The position numbers and the translations under genes are program-made. Positions 34,935-47,557 of a DNA stretch of 64,000 nucleotides are shown here, one piece after another; the first letter of the stretch is position 1, and each line of letters starts with the position of its first letter. The stretch is from Larix kaempferi. Taxonomy: Eukaryota > Streptophyta > Pinopsida > Pinales > Pinaceae. Where the stretch lies: contig BSBM01000047.1 in assembly GCA_027924585.1 (NCBI GenBank), positions 24,124,501-24,188,500 on the forward strand, read 5' to 3'. The notes under the pieces were generated by a model. It did no database searches and had not been told where the DNA came from. It saw nothing but the letters and a program-made list of their open reading frames with translations.

Positions 34935-35525
34935 GCTAAATGATGCACCTTCACCAAAGAGGAGCACCGACACCAGTGCACCTTAACCAAAGAGGAGCAC
35001 CGATGTGTCATTTCAAAAGTGGAGAACTGATGTTTTTTTGGCCAAAAAAAAACTAGTGCACATGAGTCATGGAGCACCAGTGTGCCCACACCTTAAAAAG
35101 AGCATCACTATACCTTCACCAAAGAGGAGCACTGAAACTAGTGTGCCTTCACCAAATAGGAGCACCAACACTGGTGCGCCTTAACCAAAGACAAGCATTG
35201 GTGCATCATTACAAAAGTGGAGCACCAATATTTTTTTGGCTAAAAGCACATTAGTGCACATGGATCATGGAGCATCAATGATCCTAAACCAATGAGGAGC
35301 ATCGGCGCACCATTACCAAAAAAGAGCATCAATGTGCCTAAACCACATGAGGCACCAGTGTGCCATAATTTTTTAGGTGCATCTATAATGAAACCATAAG
35401 CGAAAACCTCTACCTTCCTGCCTCTACTAGAAACCTTCGCTATAAACGGAGAAGGGACATGATTTTTCTAGGGGTACCACTACAACCTCCACCAAAAGGT
35501 GTTCTCCTTGTAATGGGCCTTGTCT
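34935..35525. mobile_element. Relic of a CACTA element end with minisatellite-like subterminal repeats
   Basis: 34940-35380 is an array of accaaagaggagcaccga-type units alternating with caccagtgcgcc-like words, with a higher-order period of roughly 180 bp. It is followed by aacctctacc...cgctataa sequence and then ttctccttgtaatgg at about 35502-35516. On the minus strand this reads CATTACAAGGAGAA, a degenerate version of the CACTACAAGGAAAA end of the complete element that starts 730 bp further right. Order (subterminal array, then GC-bearing trans-terminal sequence, then terminal repeat) is the same as at the right end of that element. The other end of this relic was not found. Confidence 0.5.
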
Positions 35526-35529
35526 TAAA

Positions 35530-36245
35530 TAGTGTTGAACTCTTATGTACCCTTTTTTAGGAATTAAATACAATAGTAGTGGATGTCTTAATATTAATCC
35601 TATCTAGGTGAATGTCACTCTCTAAGAGTGTTAACATATTGTTGAGACCTAGAAAGGGCTTCTATAAACCTTGGGATAGAGTGAGGCCCTACTCTCTTGA
35701 GCCTAGGTGAAAGATATTCCCACCTAGATTGGGAACATTAAAGAAACTTGTTTCTAGGTGTCATAATTTTCTCACTAAGCAAGTGCCTCATGCTACCTAT
35801 TTTCCAATATAGTGATAAATTTTTGGTCCATTATCAATCTGGTGTAATTAATCAAAACTCCACTAGCTTTAAACTTTCAACTTGAACCCATAGGTTGGTT
35901 GTTGTCTCTTATATTTTATACAATATTATTTCCTTAAATTTACTTTCTTCATTTTTGAACCATGATATGAAGTCCTTGAGTTGTACATGGAATCCCCTAT
36001 ATAGGGATTTTAATTCTATTGTTTAAATTGATGGATTGCACTTTAACAAGATGAAACTCACATAATAGATTTTGTCCCTTAGAATACAGTTGGAATATAT
36101 CTCACAGTATTCTTTCTAGCTTTGCATCTCAATTGGTAAATTAGAGGTAATTCCTCCTAATAAAAGTTTGAACCACTACTCCCTTAGGTACAATGTATAT
36201 ACCCTAGACGATGGTGTCGGGTTAATCTTGACTCAGTCATAAAGC
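35530..36245. other. Intergenic DNA left of the CACTA element
   Basis: No gene or repeat end recognised. The element's TSD copy aag lies at 36246-36248. Confidence 0.5.
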
Positions 36246-36248
36246 AAG

Positions 36249-36268
36249 CACTACAAGGAAAAGGCCCT
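36249..36268 (+). repeat. Left terminal inverted repeat of the CACTA element
   Basis: cactacaaggaaaaggccct, preceded by the TSD aag. It matches the inverted right end over the first 16 bases and then with one mismatch. Confidence 0.92.
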
Positions 36269-36379
36269 GGAGGTTATAGAGGAATCCCATTGAAAAGAGG
36301 CCGAAAATCCGTTTCTAGCGGAGGCGAGCAGCCGAAGATTTTAGAAGATATTTTTTAATCGATGCGTTTACATAAAAAC

Positions 36380-38515
36380 GCACATGTATGTTAGATACTA
36401 AATCGCACCGGTGCGGATACATATTATATAGCACCGCAATAGAGAAAAATATAAGTCAAACAAAATTTAATTTAAAAAATCGTATTATTTTAATCGTCGT
36501 TAATCAGTGCATTTATATAGAAAACTCGCACCGGGACGTGATACCATAAATGTCCCGGTGCATTTAATACATATAAACGCCCCATTTTTTCAATTTATAT
36601 TTGTAATAATAAATCTAATATCGGTGTGCACCTTAACCTTAAACGCACCAGTGCGTGTTTAATGATTAAACACACCACATTCTACTATAAATAATCTCTT
36701 TCCAAAATTCGTTTAAATTGCATTTACAAACCATGCTTGACGGTGTGTTGTTGTAATATATGTACCGGTGTGGATACATCTTATACTGCACCACAACAAA
36801 GAAAAATAAAAGTCAAAGAAAATTTAATTTAAAAAATCGTATTATTTTAATCACAGTTAATCGGTGCATTTATATAGAACTCTCACACTAGGACGTGAAC
36901 TATAAATGTCCCGGTGTGTTTGATACATGTAAACGCACCGCTTTTCAATTTATATTTTTAATAATAAATATTATACCGGTGCGCACATAAAACTTAAATG
37001 CATTGGCGCTTGTCTAATGAATAAACACACTGCACTGGTGCTCGTCTAATGAATAAACGTAATGCACCGGTGCTCATCTAATGAATACAACTTAAACGCA
37101 TGGTGCACTGTTGTAATATATGCATCAGTGCATTGGTGTTTTCCAAACACATCGGTTTCAATCGTTACGAAAAATTAAATGAAAATCTATTATTTAAAAT
37201 AAAATAAAAAACCTATTTTCCGATGCATTAACTTGACCTGCATCACTAATGCGCTTTACCTTAAAACGCACCGGAACAGGGTTTAATAAAAAAAAAACAC
37301 GAGGTAAAAATCATTTTTACCACCTCATAGTGCATTTTTTCCCAATTGCACCGGGGTGAAACCTTACTCACTTGGAAACCCTGACATCCGTGGTCCATGT
37401 GGACACATTCTTCATCCATGTTGGTTGCTACTGCTAGTTTGAATTTTGACAAACGGTGGTCAAAAATTCAAAATACATCGCTAGGATGCTTCCCCAAAGG
37501 GTCGTTCAGCAAGTAAGTTGTTTGTTACCTCATAATTTAATTTTTTAACGGAATAATTTTTTAAATTAAGCTTTAATTTTCTGTATTAAAAAAAAAAAAT
37601 TATGTGCAGTGCGTTCGAGCCGTTCAGCTCGCACTAGTACGTTGTGCACCCTGTAAATTATAACAGGCTGCACCAGTAATGGTGCGAGCTAAACGAATGG
37701 AACGCATCGGTTCCCGAAAAATATAATAAAAAACATTCAATTTCTTAATGGTGCATTCTATGATTTAGAGCACTGGTATTCTGGTGCCCTACAAATCATC
37801 AGAAGCACCGTGAAACATAAATTATAAAAAACGACTAAATTTTTCGGTGCTCCAAGGGACATGTCACCGCTCCGTTATCGATGCTTTAATGTGTCCTTGG
37901 CGCACCAGTAAGATACGCACAGGAACATAACAAACGCACTGGTAAACATTACATAATAAACGAAGAAATAAATTATACAGTGCACCTATGGAATTTTAGA
38001 GCACCATAGGCAGTGCACTTACGTCCAATTAGTTCACCACTAATTAAATTGTAGTAACGGTTTTTAATAAACGGCGTGATTGGTTGAAGTAAACGCATTG
38101 TTTACGTTGTGCTTACTTGAATTGAACGCACCGAAAACGACTTATTTAACTTTTTTACAAAATTCTATTTTCAGTGCACCCATTCCATTTCAGTACACCG
38201 ATGTCGGTGCTCTGATGTGGAATGGATGCACTGGAATTACATTTTCAAAAAATGTGTACAGTGCGTTCTATGAATGGAACATGTCGGTGTGCTAATATAA
38301 TTTTAGTGCACCGTTATTAAATTTTATTGATTGTACCGGTGCGTTGTATTTTTTACGCACCATTTAGATTAATTTTAAATAAAAAAAGATTCAGTGTGGT
38401 AGGATCGCTATAGCACACCGTAAGTGGTGCAATTGTAACATTAAAGCACTGTGTACGGTGCGCTTGTATTATTCTAGTGCACCGGTTGTAACAATTTATT
38501 TTTTTCTTAAAACTT
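36380..38515. repeat. Left subterminal array of GCACCGGTGC-type motifs
   Basis: Dozens of degenerate copies of a palindromic word are scattered at 20-80 base intervals in both orientations, for example gcaccggtgcgg (36405), gcaccagtgcgt (about 36647), taccggtgcgca (about 36975) and caccggtgctca (about 37066). The spaces between are AT-rich. In En/Spm the subterminal regions carry many copies of a short motif bound by the accessory protein TNPA; the word here is different, and the binding role is inference. Confidence 0.85.
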
Positions 38516-38597
38516 TATTATTGATGTTAGGAAATATTATTTTAATTGTATGAAATATGTGAAATAGAGACATGAGTGACAACATGCTACTCAATAG

Positions 38598-40513
38598 GAG
38601 TGTGCTCAGCTTGACCAATATACCATGGTCAGACAGTACGAGGCTAGGGAGAGGGAGAGGAATTTGTACCCTCGCCCCATTAATGCTAAGACTACATAGC
38701 TCTTGAGGATTGTTGGCCTCCTAAAGTTCTATCAGGATGCTACATCGCTTAAGGGAAACTCTGCATTATTATGTCAACTCATTCAACGTTGGGATCATCA
38801 ATGGCGGGAATTTCGTGTTGGTGGTGGTCAGTGGTTCCAGTCCACTAAGGAGGATATTTATTTAATCACTGGGATATCTAGGAGAGGGGAGGATTTACCC
38901 CATTTCCCCGATTTCCCAGTCGGTGCTGCAGCAAAGAGTCATCTAGATTACTTTGTGAGATATATCAGTGATGCAGTCCTTCATCTGGTTGATTTTCAAG
39001 TGAGCGGTGGGCAACTTTGGATCTCTGCTTTTGGTCCAGAGGAGTTTATATGCCTCTCTCTTTTGATTACGACGTTTGCACACTACACTACTAATGGGTA
39101 GCGCATTAGTTGTCCCTTATTGTATTATGTTGACTCTTTAGTGCAGAGACCTAGATGCATTAGGTGGTCTTCCATTTTCTTGCGGCATTTTTGTTATGCT
39201 TTGGATAGATGTCATGCAGTCATTGATGTGAGGTCCAACTTCCCTTACGGTTCAGATATTTTTTGTTTTTTTTTAGAGGTTTCTAGCCACCAGGCCATCG
39301 TTTGAGTTCCTACCTACTAGGCCGACAACTGAGATGCATATGCACATGTGGGGGGGAGATGATGCCCAAGATGGGGCAACCTGAGTTCCCAACTAGGAGC
39401 ACCTCAATTGTGTTGGAGATGTTGGCCAGTGAGGATGAACATGCACTTGACATGGTGCCATATCCATATGCAGGCTTGGACTGGAGAGGGTGCCTGGAGA
39501 TCTTCTTCACACCGGATGATCCACCTGATGAGAGAGGTAATCATAATATTATGTTTAAATTACTATAGTTGATTTTATTCTCTTTATACTTAATGCAAAT
39601 GAAATATGTTATAAATATGTTTATTTTTTAATGAAATTTTCTAATTATTATTATGTACTATATATTTTGTAGATATTGGCATCTTTGATGCAGAGGTTGG
39701 GTCGCCTCCTCCCACTCATGATGATTAGGATATGGGGGAGCAGGATCATGTCGGCCCACAATTGGTCTGTAGACATCCTGGTCACCATCCACGCAGGCCC
39801 CATGATAGGTATATTTAGGATGTGGTAGACAAGTTGGTCGTATTGTTGGCAGATGTGGGTGTTCATCTCGTGCGACTGCATGACATTCCTGATGACCTTG
39901 ATCTTGTGGAGATATGGAGGATTATTCCTTGTCATATGAGTTTGTTGATGCAGCATATTGTCGGTGCACGCTTTTAGTTGGCTTCCCACCAGCCTCCTCC
40001 ACCACCTCCTCCACCTCCACCCCTTCCTCCATCATCTTTGACATATACTACTCCACCTCCTCCATCAACTTCATCGACATCTCATCCACCTCCTCCTCCA
40101 CCTTTGACGTCTCCTCCACCATGTCCTCCTCCTCCACCTCCATCATCATCTAGTCCTCTACTCCTACTCGACCTTCCTCCCGATCCTACATCATCATCTG
40201 ATCCTCTATTCCTACTCGATCAACCCTTCGATCCTACTCATCGGCCCAACCATCCAGCAGTTCCTACTTCAGATGTTGTTTCTATTTTAGAGGTGCTCCG
40301 GGAGGTCGTACACTTCGTCTTGATGGACATATCCCAATTTCTCTCATATCTCTTTTTCCTTCTGGTATTATAGATACTAGTGCCTCTGCCTCTACTAGCA
40401 GAGGTGTTGATACTGCCTCTGGCTCTATTGCCGGAGGTGATGATGCATATAGCTTTGGTCAGAGAGATACTGATGACGCCTCTGCTGGTGGAGGTGGAGC
40501 AGATATGTCATAG
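38598..40513 (+). pseudogene. Plant-mobile-domain-like gene carried by the CACTA element
   Basis: The first exon begins after an acceptor-like aatag at 38597 (or at the in-frame ATG 38625). It reads through RIVGLLKFYQDATSL, then WREFRVGGGQWFQSTKEDIY and LITGISRRGEDLP, and later SSIFLRHFCYALDRCH and MVPYPYAGLDWRGC. The pattern of a variable lead, a W...F block, then EDIYLITG and a downstream Y-A-G-x-D motif resembles plant mobile-domain/transposase-associated proteins. A GT-AG intron fits at 39537-39672, and the next exon continues in frame (IGIFDAEVGSPPP). A proline run follows (39978-40160), then a Gly/Ser/Asp tail ending at TAG 40511. In-frame TAG codons (38697, 39099, near 39729 and 39975) and frameshifts near 39300 and 40285 show decay. 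Family assignment is tentative. Confidence 0.5.
39985..40165 (+). repeat. cct/cca/cac-rich microsatellite-like run encoding polyproline
   Basis: Codon-phase repeats of cct, cca and cac extend over ~180 bases inside the PMD-like gene. In frame they give strings of proline broken by serine and threonine. In the other frames they give Ser/Thr/Ile-rich strings. Confidence 0.8.
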
Positions 40514-42159
40514 CAGTTTTTGCACTAGAGATATTTTATATTTGACATATTGTATCATGGATTTGATGTTATATATGTTCATATCTATATATATTTTGCA
40601 TTTATCATGTTTATGTTGATGTCGATGTTTATGTTGATGTCGATGTTTAATGGTTGATGTCGATTTTTATGTTGATGTTTATTTATTTATGTTGTGAAAA
40701 TGATGGTCATGGAACGTTAATTAATTATGTTTACGTGTATTATTAGTTATGTGACATGTTAGATGATGTTTAAATATGTTAGTTGTATATGTTACATGAA
40801 TATGTGACGTAATTAATGTTTATGATGGTACGTTCATGCATGCTTATTTTCGGTTTTATGTTAATGATGGTGTGATGGTATATATGGTGTTTATTTTTAT
40901 GTTTGTTAGATGCTGACAATGATTATAATAATGGTATGTTTATGGGCATGTCATGAAAATGATGATGATGCATTTAAGTTTTTGTTAAAACTTATGGTTA
41001 TGTTCATGTTAGTATGGTGATGATTATGTTTATGATGGCATTATCATGATGTTTATGTTTGTTAGGTGTTGAAAATGATGGTGATCGTATATTTATAAAC
41101 TAAAAGAACTTTGTATTATTGAAAATCATGTGGGTCTTTAAATCACTAAGTATTAATTTAGTCGACAAAAACATCACAATTTGCATTGTGAATTATGGAT
41201 GAAGTTGTGGAAACTCTATGATTTATGCATGATTGTTGTATAATAAGGAAATTAACTCTTCATCGCATAATGTTGTGTATAAATTAATTATATATTCAAA
41301 TGATAAACATAAATGAATCGTGTTTAATTTATAAGTGTAATTGCCAAACATCATAACAAAAAGTCAAGTATTACCATATTGTAATATTATTATAATATAT
41401 GAATATGAACATCACATAAAAAAATGTAAATATGAACATGATCAATATGACCTATCAATGATGTATCATTAAACATTTTAATTTTTTTGGCAATAACTCA
41501 CTTTACAGTGACAAATATCAAAGCTCTATTGGGAAGAAAGACAAATACCTTAATTAAAAGAACAACATTTTCTCTCAATCCAACTTAATTAATGCAATTA
41601 TAATTCTTAGCATTATAATTTATAACAAAAACATCAAGAAATACAAACATTCAAATGTTGATCATGGAGAAACACCACCTTAAATTTTGTTGTAAATTTC
41701 ATTGTTATCAAGCCCATAAATATTAAAGTCATTGTAGATCACCTTAACTTTTTTTGTAAATTACATTGTTATCAAGGCCATTAATTTAGTCTTTGTTATC
41801 AAGGCCATAAATTAATTGAACTTAATCGAAACATATAATAAAAAAACATTACATTAATCTACTAGAAATGTCATAAATTAATGAAATTGTAATTCTTATC
41901 ATTATTTATAACAAAAATATCATAAAATACAATCATTATTGCAATATAATATAGAAATTAGAGGACACCTTCAAGTCCGGAAGAATATGTTAACCTTTAC
42001 TTTCACAAAAATAAAATTGAATCATAGTGTATTTATATGTATACACAAGACATAATTTCCACCGTCATAAGATGACAAATTAACAATATAATTAGACAAT
42101 CAATAAAAGTAGCAAAATGATATCTCAATCTATAAATAACAAAATAAAACATGTACATA
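40514..42159. other. CACTA interior between two convergent genes, no gene
   Basis: AT-rich spacer where the plus-strand PMD-like gene and the minus-strand TNP2 gene both end. A short tatgttgatgtcgatgttta tandem (40610-40690) and low-complexity atgatg/tgatgg words are present. Confidence 0.55.
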
Positions 42160-45100
42160 TCACTCTTCGTTGACATCACCCTCATTATCTTCCTCGGTTG
42201 GCATAATAACATTGTTGTTCTTAGAAACATGTTTAGTTCTAAGGTCGTGTCTTAATATGAACCACCAATCTCTATCCAACACATCCGGGTGAAAGACTCA
42301 CTTGGTTGCAGTGTTTTGGGAAAACATAAGGCTCCTTACTTTCATCCCACATCTTTCTAGAGTTGATACATATCAACCCACTATCACGATCTTCCTTTAA
42401 ATTATTCCTGTCGAATGTGTCCCACCGCCTGCACCTAAAAATAACACATAGGAAAGATGAGAAGTCCACTTGAATGATTTCTTGTATCTTTTCGACATAA
42501 CCCAACATACCTCCTACCAAATTTTGATCTCAATGGCTAGCACGACTAGATTGGTCGAACTTGACTTCCACTCGACATTCTTGTGTAACATGCCAATTAT
42601 CAGCATCCTCAGTGTGAAAATGATGTCCATAAGCCCACATATATGGGAACGAATGCACCTATAAGAAAAGTTAACAAATGATGATGTCATATGTCTAATA
42701 ACCCGACCATTAACATATTAAACATAATTGTTATAATTCAAAGTTGCATTATAAAGTTAGAAATTATGTACATAAAGATTTTATTACCAAGTTGTTGCAC
42801 CCGATCACAATGTTTAGTGCATCCTCCTCTTCAGGACAGTAATGACCGGATGCACCATATTTCTCTTTGACTTGGTCTGCAACCCAACTATTGGGAAATA
42901 TCATTGGCATATTTTATTTTAAATGATCTGGAAAAGACATGGTTCTACCATGCAACCACCTGAATTCTTTTATGTCAATGTCCCATTTCCTCCTCTTCTC
43001 TTCATACAATGCGACCCACTACTATGTTGCCTCCGCGTTGTAAAGAATGAATTTATTGATTGCATCAATTTCTGAATTTGTTGTTGTATTCATGGAAACA
43101 AAACCACATTCAATACGTATGGGATCAAATATATATTTTGACGTTTGTTGTGAATATAAGTTACTATGTGGAAAATAGAAGATCGAAAGATAAGTGACTT
43201 ACTCTTTATAATGCGCATTTTTTCCATTTGTTTCCAGTACCTCCCCTTCCCTTATGTCCGCATCACGTTCATCATCCCAAATAACTACACCTGGTGTGCC
43301 ATCGATTTGCTTGATGTACTCACTAGCATAATAGAATGACTCATATACTATGTACCCCTATTCCATAGACCCCTCGGGTTTTTCCCTTTGTCGAACAAAT
43401 CCCTTCACTTTTTTCATGAACCTCTCTAAGAAGAACATCCAGCTACAAGAGACCACCCTAACTAATTCAACCTCATCGACTAGGTGAATTAGAAGATGAA
43501 TTTGCAAGTCCATGAAACTCGACAGTAGATCCTTCTCAAACATACAAATAATCTCAGCTATCTCTTCACACCACCGTGGAATGCTAGCATGGAATGATCC
43601 ACCATACAAATTCAGATAGTCTAGATATGGCACGCCACATGTCATCGGGAAAGTCATGGTTCACACACCCACGCACGAACAACGGATAATGACATTACAA
43701 AGCAAACACAAAAATTTAAGTGCATTTTAAATTTTGTGGAAAAAGATATAAAGAAATAGTAATAACAATTGTTTGGCATTACATGCACCCTAAGTTAGAA
43801 GGTTGAGATGGTCATGTGATTTCAAACCCGAAAACTTTTCGTCTGACGTACTGAAGCAGCGTTATAGAGTAGACCCATAAAAATAAGGTGCCTTCATGCC
43901 CAATATAACTTCTTTTTCCCAACTAAGATCATCTTTCTTCAAAATGCATGGGACATCGCCTTTTTTAAATGAAAAAGAGGGGCTAGCCTCACCTCTATTT
44001 TCTTGTCTTGGCCAATGCTTATTTTCTGTATTTGAAGCAATAAGGTCTTTCCTAACTTTCATCTTGTCACTTTTTTTGAATGATATGTGACGCCACAAAG
44101 ACGATGAAACATTTTTAAATATGTGCATGGGATCTAGTAAGTGGGAAATCTTAAGATGCTCCCAATATGGGAGCTCATAAAATATCGATTTCCTTTTCAT
44201 CCCTGTAGGCATTTTCTCAACATAGGCGTCGAATAAATTAGGACCATTGATCACAAGATGCACATTTGAATTGAACATCTCTTTGTATTCCTTCTCCTTC
44301 TCCCTGTCATATGCCCTAAGCCAACCAGTTGGTGTCATTATTTCATGCCTTTGGGTTATCTTGCGTTTACGATTGAAATCATATTTTGCTCTTATATAAG
44401 AGTGGTTTTTTGGGAGAAATACCATAGAGAAGTCGTACACTGACTTTCATAGGTTTCGGACCACCTAGCCTTCATAGAAGTTCCACAACATTTACATCCA
44501 TAATAACCTTTTGTTACAATACTTGTTATGTTATAGTAAAGAGAGCACATTAGTGTTGAGGATGAAGAGAGTCACACCGAATTAAATATGTAAAAAATTA
44601 TTGCTTTGAATATAAAAACAAATAAAACAACATATTTACCTGAACAAACTCCTAACCCTGGATAATCATGTGTGGTGTACGTGCATATTCCATACAATGT
44701 AAACTCCTCTGTGATGGGATGGGTCTCGACACATCATATACCTATATCCCTTCCCATAATTCCTTGAATTCGCCAATCAATGGTTGTAGGTAAACATCCA
44801 TATTCTTCAACTTTTTTTACCAAGGACTATAAGAGCCAACATAAGATGTTCATTCTTCATGGAAAACCATGGGGGGTTATTGTTATCGATCACTACTCAA
44901 TGCCAAACAGTATAGATGTTGTTTGGTTGGGAATATGGGTTGACGCCATCAATGGCTATGCTCAATTGGAGGCTACGTACTTCATACTTGAATTTATCGG
45001 GCCGTGTGTCCTCTATATGCTTCATGGATATTTAATCTATTGGGATTCACATAACTCCTTCCTCACTTCGGTTTGATGCATGCCATCCCTGCAGCATAGC

Positions 45101-45986
45101 TAATTCTTTGCAACGAAAGAGCCTTTGAATCCTTGGGATTATAAGCATGTGCCTCAATATCTTATGAGGAGGACCATGTGATTTAGCCTTGTTATTTGAT
45201 TCTTTGTATCTATCATGCCCACATTTTGGACATATCACTTTGTTTGCATATTCACCTCTATATAGAATACAATCAATGGGGCATGCATGATAAGATATGT
45301 ACTCTACACCCAACATTTTAAACATTTTTTTTTACTATGCACAGCCTCCGAGCAAGACATTATCATTTGGAAGTACCTTATCTTTGAATAAACTATAGTT
45401 AGTGGGAAATACAAATGTACAATGCCATTTAACGTTCATAAAATCGACCATTTTCAATGATGATTTTGTCACAAGATTACTCAAAATATAATGTAGTTGA
45501 TAGTCAGTTACCTCAACATTGCCGAGAAACATGCATCTGACATGCCATACTTTGATTTCAAGTTGTATAGTAACCTTTTTGTCCCCAACTATGTAGACTT
45601 TGACCGACCAGATCCAAATAGAGGTGTGGGGGAAGCCGATTTAAGGCTTTCGAAGAAGGATTCAATAATATGAGCGTCATCCCTAGCTAATTGTCCTGGA
45701 ATGTATGGAACAACATTGCATCCATGGCACTCCTTTGTCATAATAACTCATCCATACCAACCTCTACTTCATTGCCTCCATTTCCAACATGTGAAGAACT
45801 ACTATCACTATAGGCATTCCTGATTGGTGAGGATGGATGCAGTGGAGATTGAATAGATGGTTGATTCAACCATGCTTGGTATGATTCTTGTCCAAGTTGC
45901 ACTCTTTTTTCAACCTTCTCTCGATTTGACATTGTACTAGGGTGCAACGAAAAATGGTAGGCAGGTCGCTCATCATCAGAATCCTG
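42160..45986 (-). pseudogene. TNP2-family CACTA transposase (Transposase_21, DUF4218, DUF4216), decayed
   Basis: Minus-strand pieces in order. An N-terminal Ser-rich part starts after a cag acceptor at 45986 (MSNREKVEKRV). Then YHACPIDCILYRGEY followed by CPKCGHDRY, a Cys-rich module (45325-45047). Then the DDE-type core with SIAIDGVNPYSQP (about 45020-44970) and ELPYWEHLKISHLLDPMHIF (44205-44140). Then KSHDH (43820). DUF4218 follows (HLLIHLVDEVEL, SWMFFLERFMKKVKGFVRQ, 43657-43358), then an exon with GRTMSFPDHLK. DUF4216 comes last (42520-42160: DPDVLD-type end, RDWWFILRHDLR). Introns are likely, for example a gtaagt donor near 43200. Breaks include a frameshift near 45745 and another near 42280, and stops near 45602, 44920 and 43364. 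In active elements TNP2 cuts the CACTA ends. This copy would not. Confidence 0.88.
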
Positions 45987-45989
45987 ATT

Positions 45990-46306
45990 TCAAAAATATT
46001 GAACATTGCATCAATGATGTCAGTAAGCACAATGCAATTAGTTTGATCTCACATTATAGAAAAGAATTATTACGGAAGCACGAGAATCACTTCCAATAGA
46101 AAATGTTAAGATGCAAACAATTTATAAAGCAGATGTTCAGATTGAGCGATAAATTAACATCAATTCCACATTAAATATGAAAATTTAAAATTGAGTAACA
46201 CATTTTCAAATTGAGTTTATAAATTAAATTAACAATTTATAAAACATAATTTCAAACTAAGCAATACACTAATATGAATCCATTTAAAATTAACAAATAC
46301 AATTAA
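45990..46306. other. Short intergenic spacer between the SET gene and TNP2
   Basis: About 320 AT-rich bases separating two genes on the same (minus) strand. Upstream TNP2 exons or a promoter could lie here, but none was recognised. Confidence 0.4.
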
Positions 46307-46680
46307 TCAATGTGTTTTTGTCTTACACCCCAAGGAAACGTCTAAAGGTAATCCCAATGCAAGGCATCTCTGACGAGCGGTTGGTGGTCTACGGAAATTG
46401 TAGTTTATTAACAACTCATCACCAGGAGACAAACTACGTATTGCATATACAATAAAAAATCTGGATGCTTTTCTTTTCATAAATAAATCCTGGTCATTGA
46501 AATTTTCCTCAAATGAACAATTTGGAGAAAATAAAGAGCACCTAGAACTATTTATGAACCTTGCAATGTTCCCATGAGTGCGTGGATGACCATCTATATA
46601 CAATAGGTTCTTCCTGTTAAAGTTTCCAGAAACATAACCATTCATGCACATACTATACATGTAAATGCAGTGCTTGTATT

Positions 46681-47450
46681 TTTTAGTATTTTCCTATACT
46701 CCATCCTAGTCCTAACAGCATTTTCCATTTTTTCATTTTCAGTCATGCATGCATTTTGCATGCAGTCATGCAATTGCATGCATCCCAGTCATCAATCCCA
46801 GCACCTAGCCCTCAGTTAGCTAGGCCTGGGAGCTTCTTTCTGATCAGTTTTAGCCCTCCTAGTACTTAGTGCACCCTCCTTTCACCTACCACTTGTGAAA
46901 GGCGCCCTCTCTCACCTACCACTCAGTTGCACTTTAGTTAGTTGAGTTATCTTTAGATATTTCCTTGATTTAAGGCTATATTGACTCCTCAACTGACTGT
47001 ATCACTCCGATGGACCTCCAGTGAGACTAGACTACTTATTCAAACTCCAGTTAGCTCCTCATGCGCCCTCCACTGAGCCTCCTTCATTCAGTTAGTGCCT
47101 CCATGTGCCAGTTACACCTACCACACTCAGTTAGACTCAATTTGACATCTGGTTGACAGTTACTTGTGCATTGATGACTCCACTGATGATGATCAGGACT
47201 CCTAGTTGTGCTTTGATGACACTCCACTGATCTTTTTATCTCTCCATGCAGGCTAATTCGAATTACACCCCTGGTATTTGAAATCCTGTGCATTGTATCA
47301 TTATTGTTGATTATTCAGATTAATGTAACATGTGTGATTATTCTGCTCCTATCTGGTTTCTATTGCATCTGTGTTCTGTTGTTCATTCTTTCTGCAATTC
47401 TTTCTTGTGAGGTATTCATCAGATCTTAGATCTGCTATGGGAATTTCACA
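46681..47450 (+). repeat. 5' LTR of the gag-protease element
   Basis: Starts with a mutated tgttggga equivalent (ttttagta), continues with ttttcctatactccatccta, and ends gggaatttcaca before the primer-binding site. Related by sequence to 55207-55908 and 57381-58113 in inverted orientation. Confidence 0.85.
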
Positions 47451-47557
47451 TGGTATCAAAGCATGTTGAGAGTATAGTCTATCTCCATTCTTGAGAGTTT
47501 TTTGCAGGTAATTCGAAGTTCCAGCAGTTTCACCTTGTATTCGCTCCAGCAGTTGAG

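Noticed and set aside
39914-40373. Proline- or serine-rich open frames that could be read as an extensin or a formin-like protein
   Set aside because: They arise from a cct/cca repeat inside a decayed CACTA-carried gene; no signal peptide or SP4-type repeats.
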